From NCBI GenBank assembly GCA_026707665.1, contig JAPOWK010000042.1, positions 1 to 59,394 on the forward strand: 59,394 nucleotides of DNA, given 5' to 3'. The stretch comes from Chloroflexota bacterium. GTDB taxonomy: Bacteria; Chloroflexota; Anaerolineae; Aggregatilineales; Phototrophicaceae. Under the pieces are notes generated by a model. It had not been told where the DNA came from. It made no database searches and was given only the letters and a program-made list of their open reading frames with translations. This document shows positions 8,988 through 16,050 of the stretch, one piece after another. The first letter of the stretch is position 1, and each line of letters opens with the position of its first letter. A program made the position numbers and the translations under genes.

Positions 8988-9893
8988 TCAAGCGCCCACC
9001 GGCGGCGTCTCAAGTTTCTCGTGGAAGGTCAAGCGCTTGCGCCGCTCCATGACCACCCGCTCGTGATACATGTCGGGGTCGTGATCCAGCCCGGTTTCGC
9101 GATCGAGGAAAAGCGGAAAATCCTCCCGTGGCGGCTTGGCATAGTCATAGCCGTATGCATAGTTGCGCATAATGATGCGCTGTTCGCGATTCAAGGTCTT
9201 CAGCCACTCGGGATCGGAATGGATGCGGTCGGCCGCGGTCACCCAAGCCGGACAATAGGCGATGAAGAAATTCTTGCGCGTGACCTTGCTGAGATTTGGC
9301 TCCACCTTGTGCCAGATGCTGCTGTGCATCACGGTCATGGTGCCGGCTGGGACCTGCAGGATCAACTCGCCCGGCAGCGTGTCATAGGTGTCGTAGGCTT
9401 CCTGATACTGCGTGAGGTGGCTGCCGGGCAAGACAACCAGGTTGCCCATGTCGGCTGTCGGCAAATCAGTCAGCCAATAGGCGACCTTGATCTGCAAGGG
9501 CAGCACGGGCGAAAAGACGCCATAAGGCACGACGCGCGCGCCATCCGGGTGCCATTTGTTGCGCTGAATCTGCATGGGTTCCCGCAGAAACAACTGCGTC
9601 TCGTGCAGTTTGAGCAACTCGCCATAAATGTCGTAGGCGTAGCCGACATGGCGCGGATGATCAATCAGCCCCGTGAGCGTTGGGTCTAATTCGACGAAAT
9701 TCTGGCGATAGAAGCGGTCGCCTTCTTTATAGTCAGGGTCCGCCTCCGTGAGGCGATCAATCGCCGCCAGATATTCGTCGATTTCGTCCTGAGAGAGCGC
9801 GTCCTCGATGATGATGATGCCATCGCGCAAGAATGTTTCCCATTGCTCTTTGGTAAAGCCCTTTGGCGCGACTCGATAGCCATTTTCGGCCAT
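8988..9893 (-). CDS. Phytanoyl-CoA dioxygenase (PhyH) family protein
   Basis: 301 residues. Non-haem iron, 2-oxoglutarate-dependent oxygenase of the PhyH type: iron-binding H-x-D in NKWHPDGARVV, and the distal His in SSIWHKVEPN followed by the 2-oxoglutarate-binding Arg region (VTRKNFF). A GNLVVLPGSH segment, typical of bacterial PhyH proteins, lies between them. N-terminal FLRDGIIIIEDALS is also characteristic. Bacterial members act on varied substrates, so hydroxylation of a specific compound cannot be inferred. PhyH and sulfatase genes are jointly abundant in Poribacteria and in sponge- or ocean-associated Chloroflexota, which fits the neighbourhood. Confidence 0.88.
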   Translation of the reverse strand: MAENGYRVAPKGFTKEQWETFLRDGIIIIEDALSQDEIDEYLAAIDRLTEADPDYKEGDRFYRQNFVELDPTLTGLIDHPRHVGYAYDIYGELLKLHETQLFLREPMQIQRNKWHPDGARVVPYGVFSPVLPLQIKVAYWLTDLPTADMGNLVVLPGSHLTQYQEAYDTYDTLPGELILQVPAGTMTVMHSSIWHKVEPNLSKVTRKNFFIAYCPAWVTAADRIHSDPEWLKTLNREQRIIMRNYAYGYDYAKPPREDFPLFLDRETGLDHDPDMYHERVVMERRKRLTFHEKLETPPVGA

Positions 9894-9977
9894 TTCTATT
9901 GCCCCGAAATCTCTCTATTCTTCAACTCCAAGTATAGCCGACACATGACAGGCATTCGACTGATTCGCCGAGACATA

Positions 9978-10253
9978 CAGGGCAATCGCTTCAAATTTTT
10001 TCTAAACTACAGAGAGCGCGGAGGACACAGAGTTTAAGTTCTTTCGACGATCTTCTTCCAAATCTGCTGTTCAAAGAGAATATCTACGCTCTATTCTGTC
10101 GATACGATCGCTTGCAGTTCAAAGAAATATGTCACAAAGGCTTGCGCTTTTCAGTTATATGCTTTTTCTCAGCGCTCTCTGCGTCCGCTGTGGTTAATTT
10201 TCAGTTTGATTAGCTTCATTGTAGTTGATGCCTATTTTGAAGCGATTGCCCTG
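9978..10253. mobile_element. MITE-like element, second family (276 bp)
   Basis: 18-bp perfect terminal inverted repeats: CAGGGCAATCGCTTCAAA at 9978-9995 and its complement at 10236-10253. Inside, two subterminal CACAGAG/CTCTGTG-type boxes face each other (about 10008-10030 and 10165-10195). A related right half is found at 12569-12666. No coding sequence. The element occupies most of the gap between the dioxygenase and tRNA-Arg. Confidence 0.7.
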
Positions 10254-10316
10254 CCGAGACATCGAGTGTGAGGCTAAGGCAAAGAACAAAGCCAGCGCGC
10301 GGGCTGGCTTCTCATT

Positions 10317-10389
10317 CGTGCCTGGAGAGATTCGAACTCCCGACACCTGGTTCCGTAGACCAGTGCTCTATCCACTGAGCTACAGGCAC
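10317..10389 (-). tRNA. tRNA-Arg(ACG)
   Basis: The minus strand folds as a full cloverleaf of 73 nt: acceptor GTGCCTG/CAGGCAC, D arm GCTC-AGTGGATA-GAGC, anticodon arm CTGGT-CTACGGA-ACCAG with anticodon ACG, 5-nt variable loop, T arm GGGAG-TTCGAAT-CTCTC, discriminator G. No CCA is encoded. ACG (read with inosine at position 34) decodes CGU, CGC and CGA. A good promoter lies just upstream. Confidence 0.97.
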
Positions 10390-10401
10390 TTATCTGCGGC
10401 A

Positions 10402-10430
10402 AGAATACTCGGCTTGCCTCAGGAAGTCAA
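10402..10430 (-). promoter_or_regulatory. Sigma-70-type promoter of tRNA-Arg
   Basis: On the minus strand TTGACT (10430-10425) and TATTCT (10407-10402) are separated by exactly 17 nt, 12 nt before the tRNA 5' end at 10389. This is close to consensus for a housekeeping promoter. Confidence 0.75.
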
Positions 10431-10618
10431 GAGGGATATGCGCCTGCTTGCCGCGCAACAGCTTTGCGCGCTTGCGGGAATCGCCCCTATAATGGTTGAT
10501 GATTGAGAATGCCTCAAGCTGGCGCCGGACTGCATTTTCGCCCGGGCATTCATTCATGAGGAGAGCCCCACCCTTGCCCGCCGCGCGACTGAAGACTTGT
10601 CGTTGTGCCGCCGCGCAA

Positions 10619-11737
10619 ATGATGCGGCTATTGATCGTTGCGCTGGCCATGGCTTTGGCGCTCAGCGGTTGCAGCCTTGACGCGCTGCTGCCGGCTACCG
10701 CGACCGCCACGCCGACCATCACACCAACCTTTACGCCTTCCGATACCGCTACGCCGACGCATTCGCCAACCGCCACCGTGACCGCTACCGCAAGCAGCAC
10801 CGCCACCGCTACCGCAACCGCCACCGCCACCAGCACGCCGAGCCCGACGCCGACGGTCTTTGGCTTTGTCCGCGCGAGTGGGCGCATCAATGTGCGCCGC
10901 GGACCAGGCACGCAGTTCGCCGCCATTGGATCGCTGGCGCCCGACGCCGGGGTGCAGGTCATCGGCGAGAACGACGTGGGTGACTGGTATCAAGTTCGGC
11001 TGGAAGATGGCGACGATGGCTGGGTTAGCGCGTCCTTGCTCCGGATTGAAGAGCCGCCCACCGCGGAGCCAGTGGCGGGCGCGGCGCAGCGAATCAGCGA
11101 AGAAACGCGCATCATCGTCGAAGTGGGCGAGGCCGCGGCGGTGGTCAGCGATGACGCGGATGACAGCGTCCTGGTCGTCAATGTGCCAATCGCCGATGTC
11201 GACGCCATGAGGATGACGGCGACGGTACTGGTCGGCGCCGACATGACCGCCACAGCCGCTGCCGCGCCAACGCGGCCCGCCGAGCAGACGCGCCCAACGA
11301 CAATCCAGGCGCCTGCGGCTGAGCGCCCCCAGGCGACGCCGCTCTACAATGTCAAGGTTTTCGCCTTCTGCAATGACCCCGCCTTTGGCATCCCCGCGCC
11401 GTCGAATTTGACCGCCGGCTCGACGATCAAGATCTTTTGGGCTTGGTTCGCCACCACGGAGAATTATCTGCGGCAGCACATGACCAACGCGACGCACGAA
11501 CTGCGCGTGAATGGCGCGTTGATTGACAATGTGAACCTGTATCGCCTCAATCCGACCCGCAGCGGAGCGCAGCACGTCGTCTACTGGTATGTTCCTTTCG
11601 GTCCGCTGGAAACAGGTCCTCATCTCATCACCTACCGCGTCACCTGGCGCAATCCCATCAGCGATGGCTACGCCTCCTACGGACCCGGCACCAATACCGT
11701 ATTCGAAGAGGAAAGCTGCAACTTCGTTGTGAGTTGA
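10619..11737 (+). CDS. SH3b-domain lipoprotein
   Basis: 372 residues from the ATG at 10619 (a second ATG follows at 10622); the upstream in-frame ATG at 10496 would put 41 residues before the signal peptide. Lipoprotein signal MMRLLIVALAMALALSGC with lipobox LSGC. Then a Thr/Ala/Pro-rich linker (about residues 24-78), a bacterial SH3 domain (INVRRGPGTQFAAIGSLAP through GDDGWVSASLL, about residues 80-142), a second variable linker, and a C-terminal beta-rich domain with two Cys (FAFCNDP and EESCNFVV) that could be disulfide-bonded. SH3b domains often bind cell-wall peptides, so an envelope-attached role is likely. The C-terminal domain is not one I can name. Confidence 0.82.
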   Translation: MMRLLIVALAMALALSGCSLDALLPATATATPTITPTFTPSDTATPTHSPTATVTATASSTATATATATATSTPSPTPTVFGFVRASGRINVRRGPGTQFAAIGSLAPDAGVQVIGENDVGDWYQVRLEDGDDGWVSASLLRIEEPPTAEPVAGAAQRISEETRIIVEVGEAAAVVSDDADDSVLVVNVPIADVDAMRMTATVLVGADMTATAAAAPTRPAEQTRPTTIQAPAAERPQATPLYNVKVFAFCNDPAFGIPAPSNLTAGSTIKIFWAWFATTENYLRQHMTNATHELRVNGALIDNVNLYRLNPTRSGAQHVVYWYVPFGPLETGPHLITYRVTWRNPISDGYASYGPGTNTVFEEESCNFVVS

Positions 11738-11743
11738 GCCCGC

Positions 11744-12493
11744 ATGGGTCCTTCCAGTCCATGGCGCCTGACCGAGCTCGGCGGCGGTCTCGTTAAACAG
11801 GAGACCGATGAGATCAGCCTGACGCTGCCGACCGGCGCCGCAAACGCCTACCACGATGCGCAAATTAGCGACTACAGCGCCGCCGCTCGCGACTTCGTCA
11901 ATGAGCCGCCTCTGCGCCTGGAGCTGCGCGCCCGCGCCCGCGGCGAGATCAGTGGCACGGCTGGCTTCGGCTTTTGGAATCATGCCTTTGTGCCCGGCGA
12001 GCGCCGATTTCGCCTGCCGCAAGCCCTCTGGTTTTTCTATGGCGGGCGAGCGACTGATATCGCGCTGGCGCAAGGCGTGGCGGGCAGGGGCTGGAAAGCG
12101 GCTACTTTCGATGCGAAAAACTGGCGCTTTGGCGCGCTGTTGCCGCTGGCGCCGCTCGGTTTTCTGCTCATGCGCAGCAGTCCGCTCTATGACAGGTTTT
12201 GGCCCCTTGGGCAAGCGGCTATCGGCGTGAGCGAGGCGGCGCTTGACTCGTCCCTGCTAGAAGAGTTCCATACTTACCGCATTGAGTGGCGGCGGGATGG
12301 CGCCAGCTTTGCCGTCGATGGCGCGGTTGTTCTGCGCGCGCCCGAGGTTCCCCAAAGCCGCCTGGGCTTCATCGCCTGGATCGACAATCAATACGCGATC
12401 GTCACGCCCCAGGGCCGCTTCGGCCACGGCCTGCTCGCTATTCCGCATCAGCAATCTCTTCACCTGCGGGATATCTCTATCACGCGTCAGTAG
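11744..12493 (+). CDS. Uncharacterised protein, possible concanavalin-like fold
   Basis: 249 residues, starting 6 nt after the SH3b lipoprotein stop, so probably co-transcribed. I do not recognise a named family. The pattern of alternating beta strands with GTAGFGFWNHAF, a central WFFYGG, and EEFHTYRIEWRRDGASFAVDGAVV resembles the jelly-roll of concanavalin-like lectins/GH16-type proteins, where HTYRIEW..D...F.VDG is a recurrent strand pattern. No GH16 catalytic E-x-D-x-x-E motif is seen, so binding rather than hydrolysis is more likely. No signal peptide is visible. Confidence 0.6.
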   Translation: MGPSSPWRLTELGGGLVKQETDEISLTLPTGAANAYHDAQISDYSAAARDFVNEPPLRLELRARARGEISGTAGFGFWNHAFVPGERRFRLPQALWFFYGGRATDIALAQGVAGRGWKAATFDAKNWRFGALLPLAPLGFLLMRSSPLYDRFWPLGQAAIGVSEAALDSSLLEEFHTYRIEWRRDGASFAVDGAVVLRAPEVPQSRLGFIAWIDNQYAIVTPQGRFGHGLLAIPHQQSLHLRDISITRQ

Positions 12494-12568
12494 TGAGCCA
12501 GAGCTTTGAGGCGACCGCCGCAGTTTATCGTCTCGACACCCGCCCGGCACCCACAGATTAAGGCATTT

Positions 12569-12666
12569 CCTCTGTGCTCTCTGTGTATCCTCTGTGTCCT
12601 CTGTGGTGAATTATGTGCATATTCTTTTGAAGCTATGGAGTTCTATTTGGAGGGGATCGCCCTGCC
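12569..12666. repeat. Partial copy of the 276-bp element / CTCTGTG repeat
   Basis: A run of CTCTGTG-type units ending CTCTGTGGTGAA, then TTTTGAAGC and finally GATCGCCCTGCC, follows the same order as the right half of the element at 9978-10253. It occupies part of the 250-bp gap before the prenyl synthase gene. No gene is seen in the rest of that gap. Confidence 0.55.
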
Positions 12667-12680
12667 TGCGCCGATTTCAT

Positions 12681-12708
12681 TTGGCTCGCTTTGACGAGAT
12701 GATACAAT
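12681..12708 (+). promoter_or_regulatory. Candidate promoter of the prenyl synthase gene
   Basis: TTGGCT (12681-12686) and TACAAT (12703-12708) spaced by 16 nt, 36 nt before the ATG at 12744. Five of six -10 positions match consensus. Confidence 0.4.
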
Positions 12709-12743
12709 GAGCGTGAGACCGACTGACGGGACCGAGTCGCGGT

Positions 12744-13847
12744 ATGGCTGAATCGACCGGCGAGCTAGCTTACGCCGCGCTGCTGGAGGCGGTGGAGAGC
12801 CGCAAGCAAGTGCTGCTGGATTATCTGATGCAGGAGCGCTTCATCGCGCGCTTCCGCCCGGCGCATATTCGCGAGGCCGTCTACAGCTACCTGACGCGCG
12901 GCGGCAAGTCGCTGCGCCCGGCGGTGACCATGCTCGCTTGCGGCGCGCTCGGCGGCGACGAATCGCGCGCCTTGCCGGTCGCCGCCGCCATCGAAATCTA
13001 TCACACCTGGACCCTTGTTCACGATGATGTGATCGACCGCGACAGCACGCGCCGCGGGCGCTCCACCGTGCACCATGAATTCGCGCGGCGGGCGCGGGAG
13101 GAGTTTGGCTTGGCGGCTGAAGACGCCGAACACTACGGCCGGACGATCGCCCTGCTCACCGGCGATGTGCAGCAATCCTGGGCGTGGTCGCTCTTCTTTG
13201 AAGCGCACCTCGAGCGCGGCGTCCCGGCCGAGGTCGTACTGCGGCTGGCGCAAGAGCTGGCAATCAAGGTTACGCCCCTGCTGGTCGAGGGTGAAGCGCT
13301 TGATGTACAGTACTCCGGTCGCGCCCCTCAACTCAGCGAGGAGCAGGTCCTCGATATGCTCTGGAAGAAAACGGGCGCCCTCTATGAATTCGCGGGCCGG
13401 GCGGGCGCCGCCATCGCGCTGAACGACGCCGCGCCAGACCGGCCCGAAGTTCGGGCGATCGCCCGCTTTGGCAGCCTCTGTGGCGCCGCCTTTCAGATTC
13501 AGGACGACATCCTCGGCATCGTTGGCGATGAGGCCCAGTTGGGCAAACCGGTCGGCTCCGACATCCGTGAGGGAAAATCCACCCTGCTGACGCTCAAGGC
13601 GCTGGAACGGGCTGATGAAAGCCAGCGGGAGCGGATCCAGCGCAGCCTGGGCGACGCTGACGCGAACGCCGCTGACATTGCCGCCTTGGCCGCGCTCATT
13701 CGCGATCTGGGCGTCATCGACTACGCGCAAGACTTGTCGCATCGCTACGTGCGCGAGGCGCTGGCGCAACTGGCGCCGCTGCCGGAAAATGAACACCGCC
13801 GTCTGCTCGCGCTTTGGGCACAATATCTCATCGAGCGCGAGTTTTAG
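12744..13847 (+). CDS. All-trans polyprenyl diphosphate synthase
   Basis: 367 residues, slightly longer than typical (~320-350). Both aspartate-rich motifs of trans-prenyltransferases are present: first motif VHDDVIDRDSTRRGRSTVHH (DDxxD with the RRG that follows) and second motif FQIQDDILGIVGDE. GGKSLRP near residue 55 binds diphosphate. It condenses isopentenyl diphosphate to allylic primers, making geranylgeranyl or longer chains for quinones, carotenoids or lipid carriers. Chain length depends on residues before the first DDxxD (IEIYHTWTLVHDD, with Tyr at -8 and Trp at -6), which does not settle the product. Confidence 0.92.
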   Translation: MAESTGELAYAALLEAVESRKQVLLDYLMQERFIARFRPAHIREAVYSYLTRGGKSLRPAVTMLACGALGGDESRALPVAAAIEIYHTWTLVHDDVIDRDSTRRGRSTVHHEFARRAREEFGLAAEDAEHYGRTIALLTGDVQQSWAWSLFFEAHLERGVPAEVVLRLAQELAIKVTPLLVEGEALDVQYSGRAPQLSEEQVLDMLWKKTGALYEFAGRAGAAIALNDAAPDRPEVRAIARFGSLCGAAFQIQDDILGIVGDEAQLGKPVGSDIREGKSTLLTLKALERADESQRERIQRSLGDADANAADIAALAALIRDLGVIDYAQDLSHRYVREALAQLAPLPENEHRRLLALWAQYLIEREF

Positions 13848-13902
13848 TGGCTCGGCGGATTAACGTGCTCGCGCCCGGAACAGCATCGAGTTTCTACCAG
13901 CT

Positions 13903-13968
13903 GACGGCAATACCGACAGCGGGCGACGATTCGCTGTCGGGCGCGTATTGACCGGTAGAATTGCCGTC
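13903..13968. terminator. Nested inverted repeats downstream of the prenyl synthase gene
   Basis: Inner stem CCGACAGCG/CGCTGTCGG (13913-13921 and 13932-13940) lies inside an outer pair GACGGCAAT/ATTGCCGTC (13903-13911 and 13960-13968). Two perfect 9-bp stems, one inside the other, between two same-strand genes. No T-run follows, so a rho-independent terminator is not certain; an RNA processing structure or a small repeat is also possible. Confidence 0.5.
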
Positions 13969-13994
13969 CCCTGGGAGGCGAGAGCCGCATATTG

Positions 13995-14717
13995 ATGAGT
14001 CGAATTGCCCTTTTCATCGCCCTTGCGCTATTGGCTGTCGCGGGGCTTTCGCTGGCGCAAAAGGCGGAGCTCTCAGCGCCTCAGTTGTTACTCAATGACG
14101 CGATCGCGCAGTTGCAATCGGCCGAGAGCTTCCGGCTGGCGATTGAGCAGCGGGGCCAGCCCTACCCGCTGTCGTTGAGTTTCGATGGCGTCAACACAAT
14201 GGAAGCCACGCTCGAAAGCGCCGACGCGCAGGTCATCAGCCCGGACGAGTTGTATATCAGCGCGCGTTTGCGCCTCATCATTCCCCTTACGATGGACATC
14301 TATGCGCGCGCAGACCGTCAATGGCTCAGCTTCCCCGGCGGCGCCCCCTGGATTCCCTTGCCCGCATTTGAGGGTTTCGATGTCAGCCGCCTGCTGGCGC
14401 CGGGCGACGGCATCGAAAAGATGATGACCGAATTGCGGGAGCCGCAAATCACCGCCGCCGCGCTGGTTGACCAGCAGCCCGCCTGGCATATCCAAGCGAC
14501 TGCCGCCGGCGACGCGGTCGAGGGTCTGCTCTTCGGCTTCATCAATCCCGTTGACGATGTTGAAATTGATGCCTATCTGACCGTGGAGGATGGCCACCTT
14601 GCGCTGATTGAGATCCTCATGCTGGAGACGGCCAGCGACGCCGATGTAGCGCCATCAGTCTGGCGTATCCGATTCTATGACTATGACGCCCCGCGCGCGT
14701 TCGAACCTCCGAGGTAG
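13995..14717 (+). CDS. Secreted LppX/LprAFG-like protein
   Basis: 240 residues from the ATG at 13995 (TTG at 13992 is the alternative). Signal peptide MSRIALFIALALLAVAGLSLA without a lipobox Cys. The remainder has the LppX/LprG pattern: helix with LLNDAIAQLQSAESFRLAI, followed by beta-strand pairs including PDELYISARLRLIIPLTMDIYARADRQWLS in separate strands, and a late VEIDAYLTVEDGHLALIEI. Mycobacterial members carry lipids across the envelope in a hydrophobic pocket; the same fold is widespread in Chloroflexota. Role here inferred only as lipid or hydrophobic ligand binding at the envelope. Confidence 0.6.
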   Translation: MSRIALFIALALLAVAGLSLAQKAELSAPQLLLNDAIAQLQSAESFRLAIEQRGQPYPLSLSFDGVNTMEATLESADAQVISPDELYISARLRLIIPLTMDIYARADRQWLSFPGGAPWIPLPAFEGFDVSRLLAPGDGIEKMMTELREPQITAAALVDQQPAWHIQATAAGDAVEGLLFGFINPVDDVEIDAYLTVEDGHLALIEILMLETASDADVAPSVWRIRFYDYDAPRAFEPPR

Positions 14718-14837
14718 CTGCGCTGACGAGGGACAGGGGCCGTTTATCTCGATTGCGTGTGAACAAGTCTGAAGAACACGTGTAGTGAGCGCTTGTGCTA
14801 GTCGCGCGCCTCCTTGATGCTTCGGGTAGCGTAGACA

Positions 14838-15884
14838 CTAACCTTCGGGATGGGCCGAGGATGCGGTTGGTAATTCCCGCTCCTGCTCGGCGACTTCGTC
14901 ATGCCTTTCGCTTCGCCGCCGCTCGCGGATGAAGTAAATCGGCTTGTGCTGGGATTCGTGATAAGTGCGCATGATCATATCAGCCACGATGCCGGTGCTG
15001 ATGAGCTGCACGCCCAGCACCATCAGCAGCGCCGCCAACTGCAGGAGCGGCCGATCGCCGATTTTGTTCTCGGTCAGCAGCTTGAAGACGGTCAGATAGG
15101 CGCCCAGCAGCGCCCCGATGCCGCCGACCAGGAAGCCGGCCGCGCCGAAAACGTAGAGCGGGCGATTGAAGTAACTGAGAACGAAGACGACAACGATCAG
15201 ATCGAGGATGACCTTGAAGGTGCGGCCGAAACCGTATTTGCTGCTGCCCCAGCGCCGCGCCCGATCTTTCACCGGCACCTCGGCGACGCGCACGCCCATC
15301 TGGCTGGCTAGCGCCGGGATGAAACGATGCAGCTCGCCATAAAGCCGGACGCCCTTGACCACATCATAGTGATAAGCTTTCAGCGTACAGCCATAGTCGT
15401 GCAGCTTGATGCCGGTGCTGCGCGAGATGAGGCGGTTCGCCAGCGCTGAGGGGATACGGCGCAGGAATAGCGATTCTTTGCGATTCTGCCGCCAGCCGCT
15501 GACGATGTCGTAGCCCTCGGCGAATTTGTCGAGAATCGACCCGATATCGCGCGGGTCATTCTGCAGATCGGCGTCGATGGTCACGACGACCTGGCCGCGC
15601 GCCGCGTCAAAGCCGGCCGCCAGCGCCGCCGTCTGCCCGAAATTGCGACGAAAATGAATGATATGCCAGCGCTCGTCCCGCGCTTGAAGGGCATTCAGCA
15701 ATTGGTAACTGCGATCCTGGCTGCCGTCATTGATGGCGATGACCTCGTAATCGCTTCCGATCGTGGCCAGCGCTTCCGTTAGCTCGGCGTAAAGGCGCTC
15801 GATATTGCCCTCCTCGTTGTAGACGGGGATGACGATGGACAGCGCCAATTCAGGACCACTTGTCGCATGCGGCGCGTCGCTCAT
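14838..15884 (-). CDS. Glycosyltransferase family 2 (DPM1/ArnC-like), membrane-anchored
   Basis: 348 residues from the ATG at 15884; the open frame extends further upstream but without family similarity. GT2 signature: LSIVIPVYNEEGNI, AINDGSQD, and TIDADLQNDP (D-x-D type metal site), then SGWRQNRKES. Two C-terminal membrane spans (about residues 225-260 and 275-305) follow, as in polyprenyl-phosphate hexosyltransferases that transfer a sugar from a nucleotide donor to a lipid carrier for export or protein/polymer glycosylation. A charged cytoplasmic tail ends the protein. Divergent from the PBP gene. Confidence 0.9.
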   Translation of the reverse strand: MSDAPHATSGPELALSIVIPVYNEEGNIERLYAELTEALATIGSDYEVIAINDGSQDRSYQLLNALQARDERWHIIHFRRNFGQTAALAAGFDAARGQVVVTIDADLQNDPRDIGSILDKFAEGYDIVSGWRQNRKESLFLRRIPSALANRLISRSTGIKLHDYGCTLKAYHYDVVKGVRLYGELHRFIPALASQMGVRVAEVPVKDRARRWGSSKYGFGRTFKVILDLIVVVFVLSYFNRPLYVFGAAGFLVGGIGALLGAYLTVFKLLTENKIGDRPLLQLAALLMVLGVQLISTGIVADMIMRTYHESQHKPIYFIRERRRSERHDEVAEQERELPTASSAHPEG

Positions 15885-16009
15885 GCTTGTTCTCCGCGAA
15901 ATTGATGCGTGCATTCTAGCATTCCGGCAGAGGCATAACCAGATTACGCTCTTCCGACAGCGTAGGTCACCCGGTGGCGAGACGGCGAGCGCATCTGCTT
16001 CGGATGTTT

Positions 16010-16024
16010 TATTCTGATAGAATA
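16010..16024. promoter_or_regulatory. Palindrome TATTCT-GAT-AGAATA between divergent genes
   Basis: A 15-bp inverted repeat with a 3-nt centre lies 26 nt before the PBP start and in the shared upstream region of the GT2 gene. TATTCT on either strand resembles a -10 box, so it may be overlapping divergent promoters or an operator. No matching -35 was found. Confidence 0.3.
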
Positions 16025-16050
16025 GGCGCGAGGAAAGCACAGGAAAGGCG

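Noticed and set aside
10225..10506. 93-codon plus-strand ORF
   Set aside because: Runs antisense through the tRNA-Arg gene and its promoter.
10700..10860. Short repeated ACCGCCACCGC-type units, considered as a tandem repeat or CRISPR
   Set aside because: They encode the Thr/Ala/Pro linker of the SH3b lipoprotein; no spacers.
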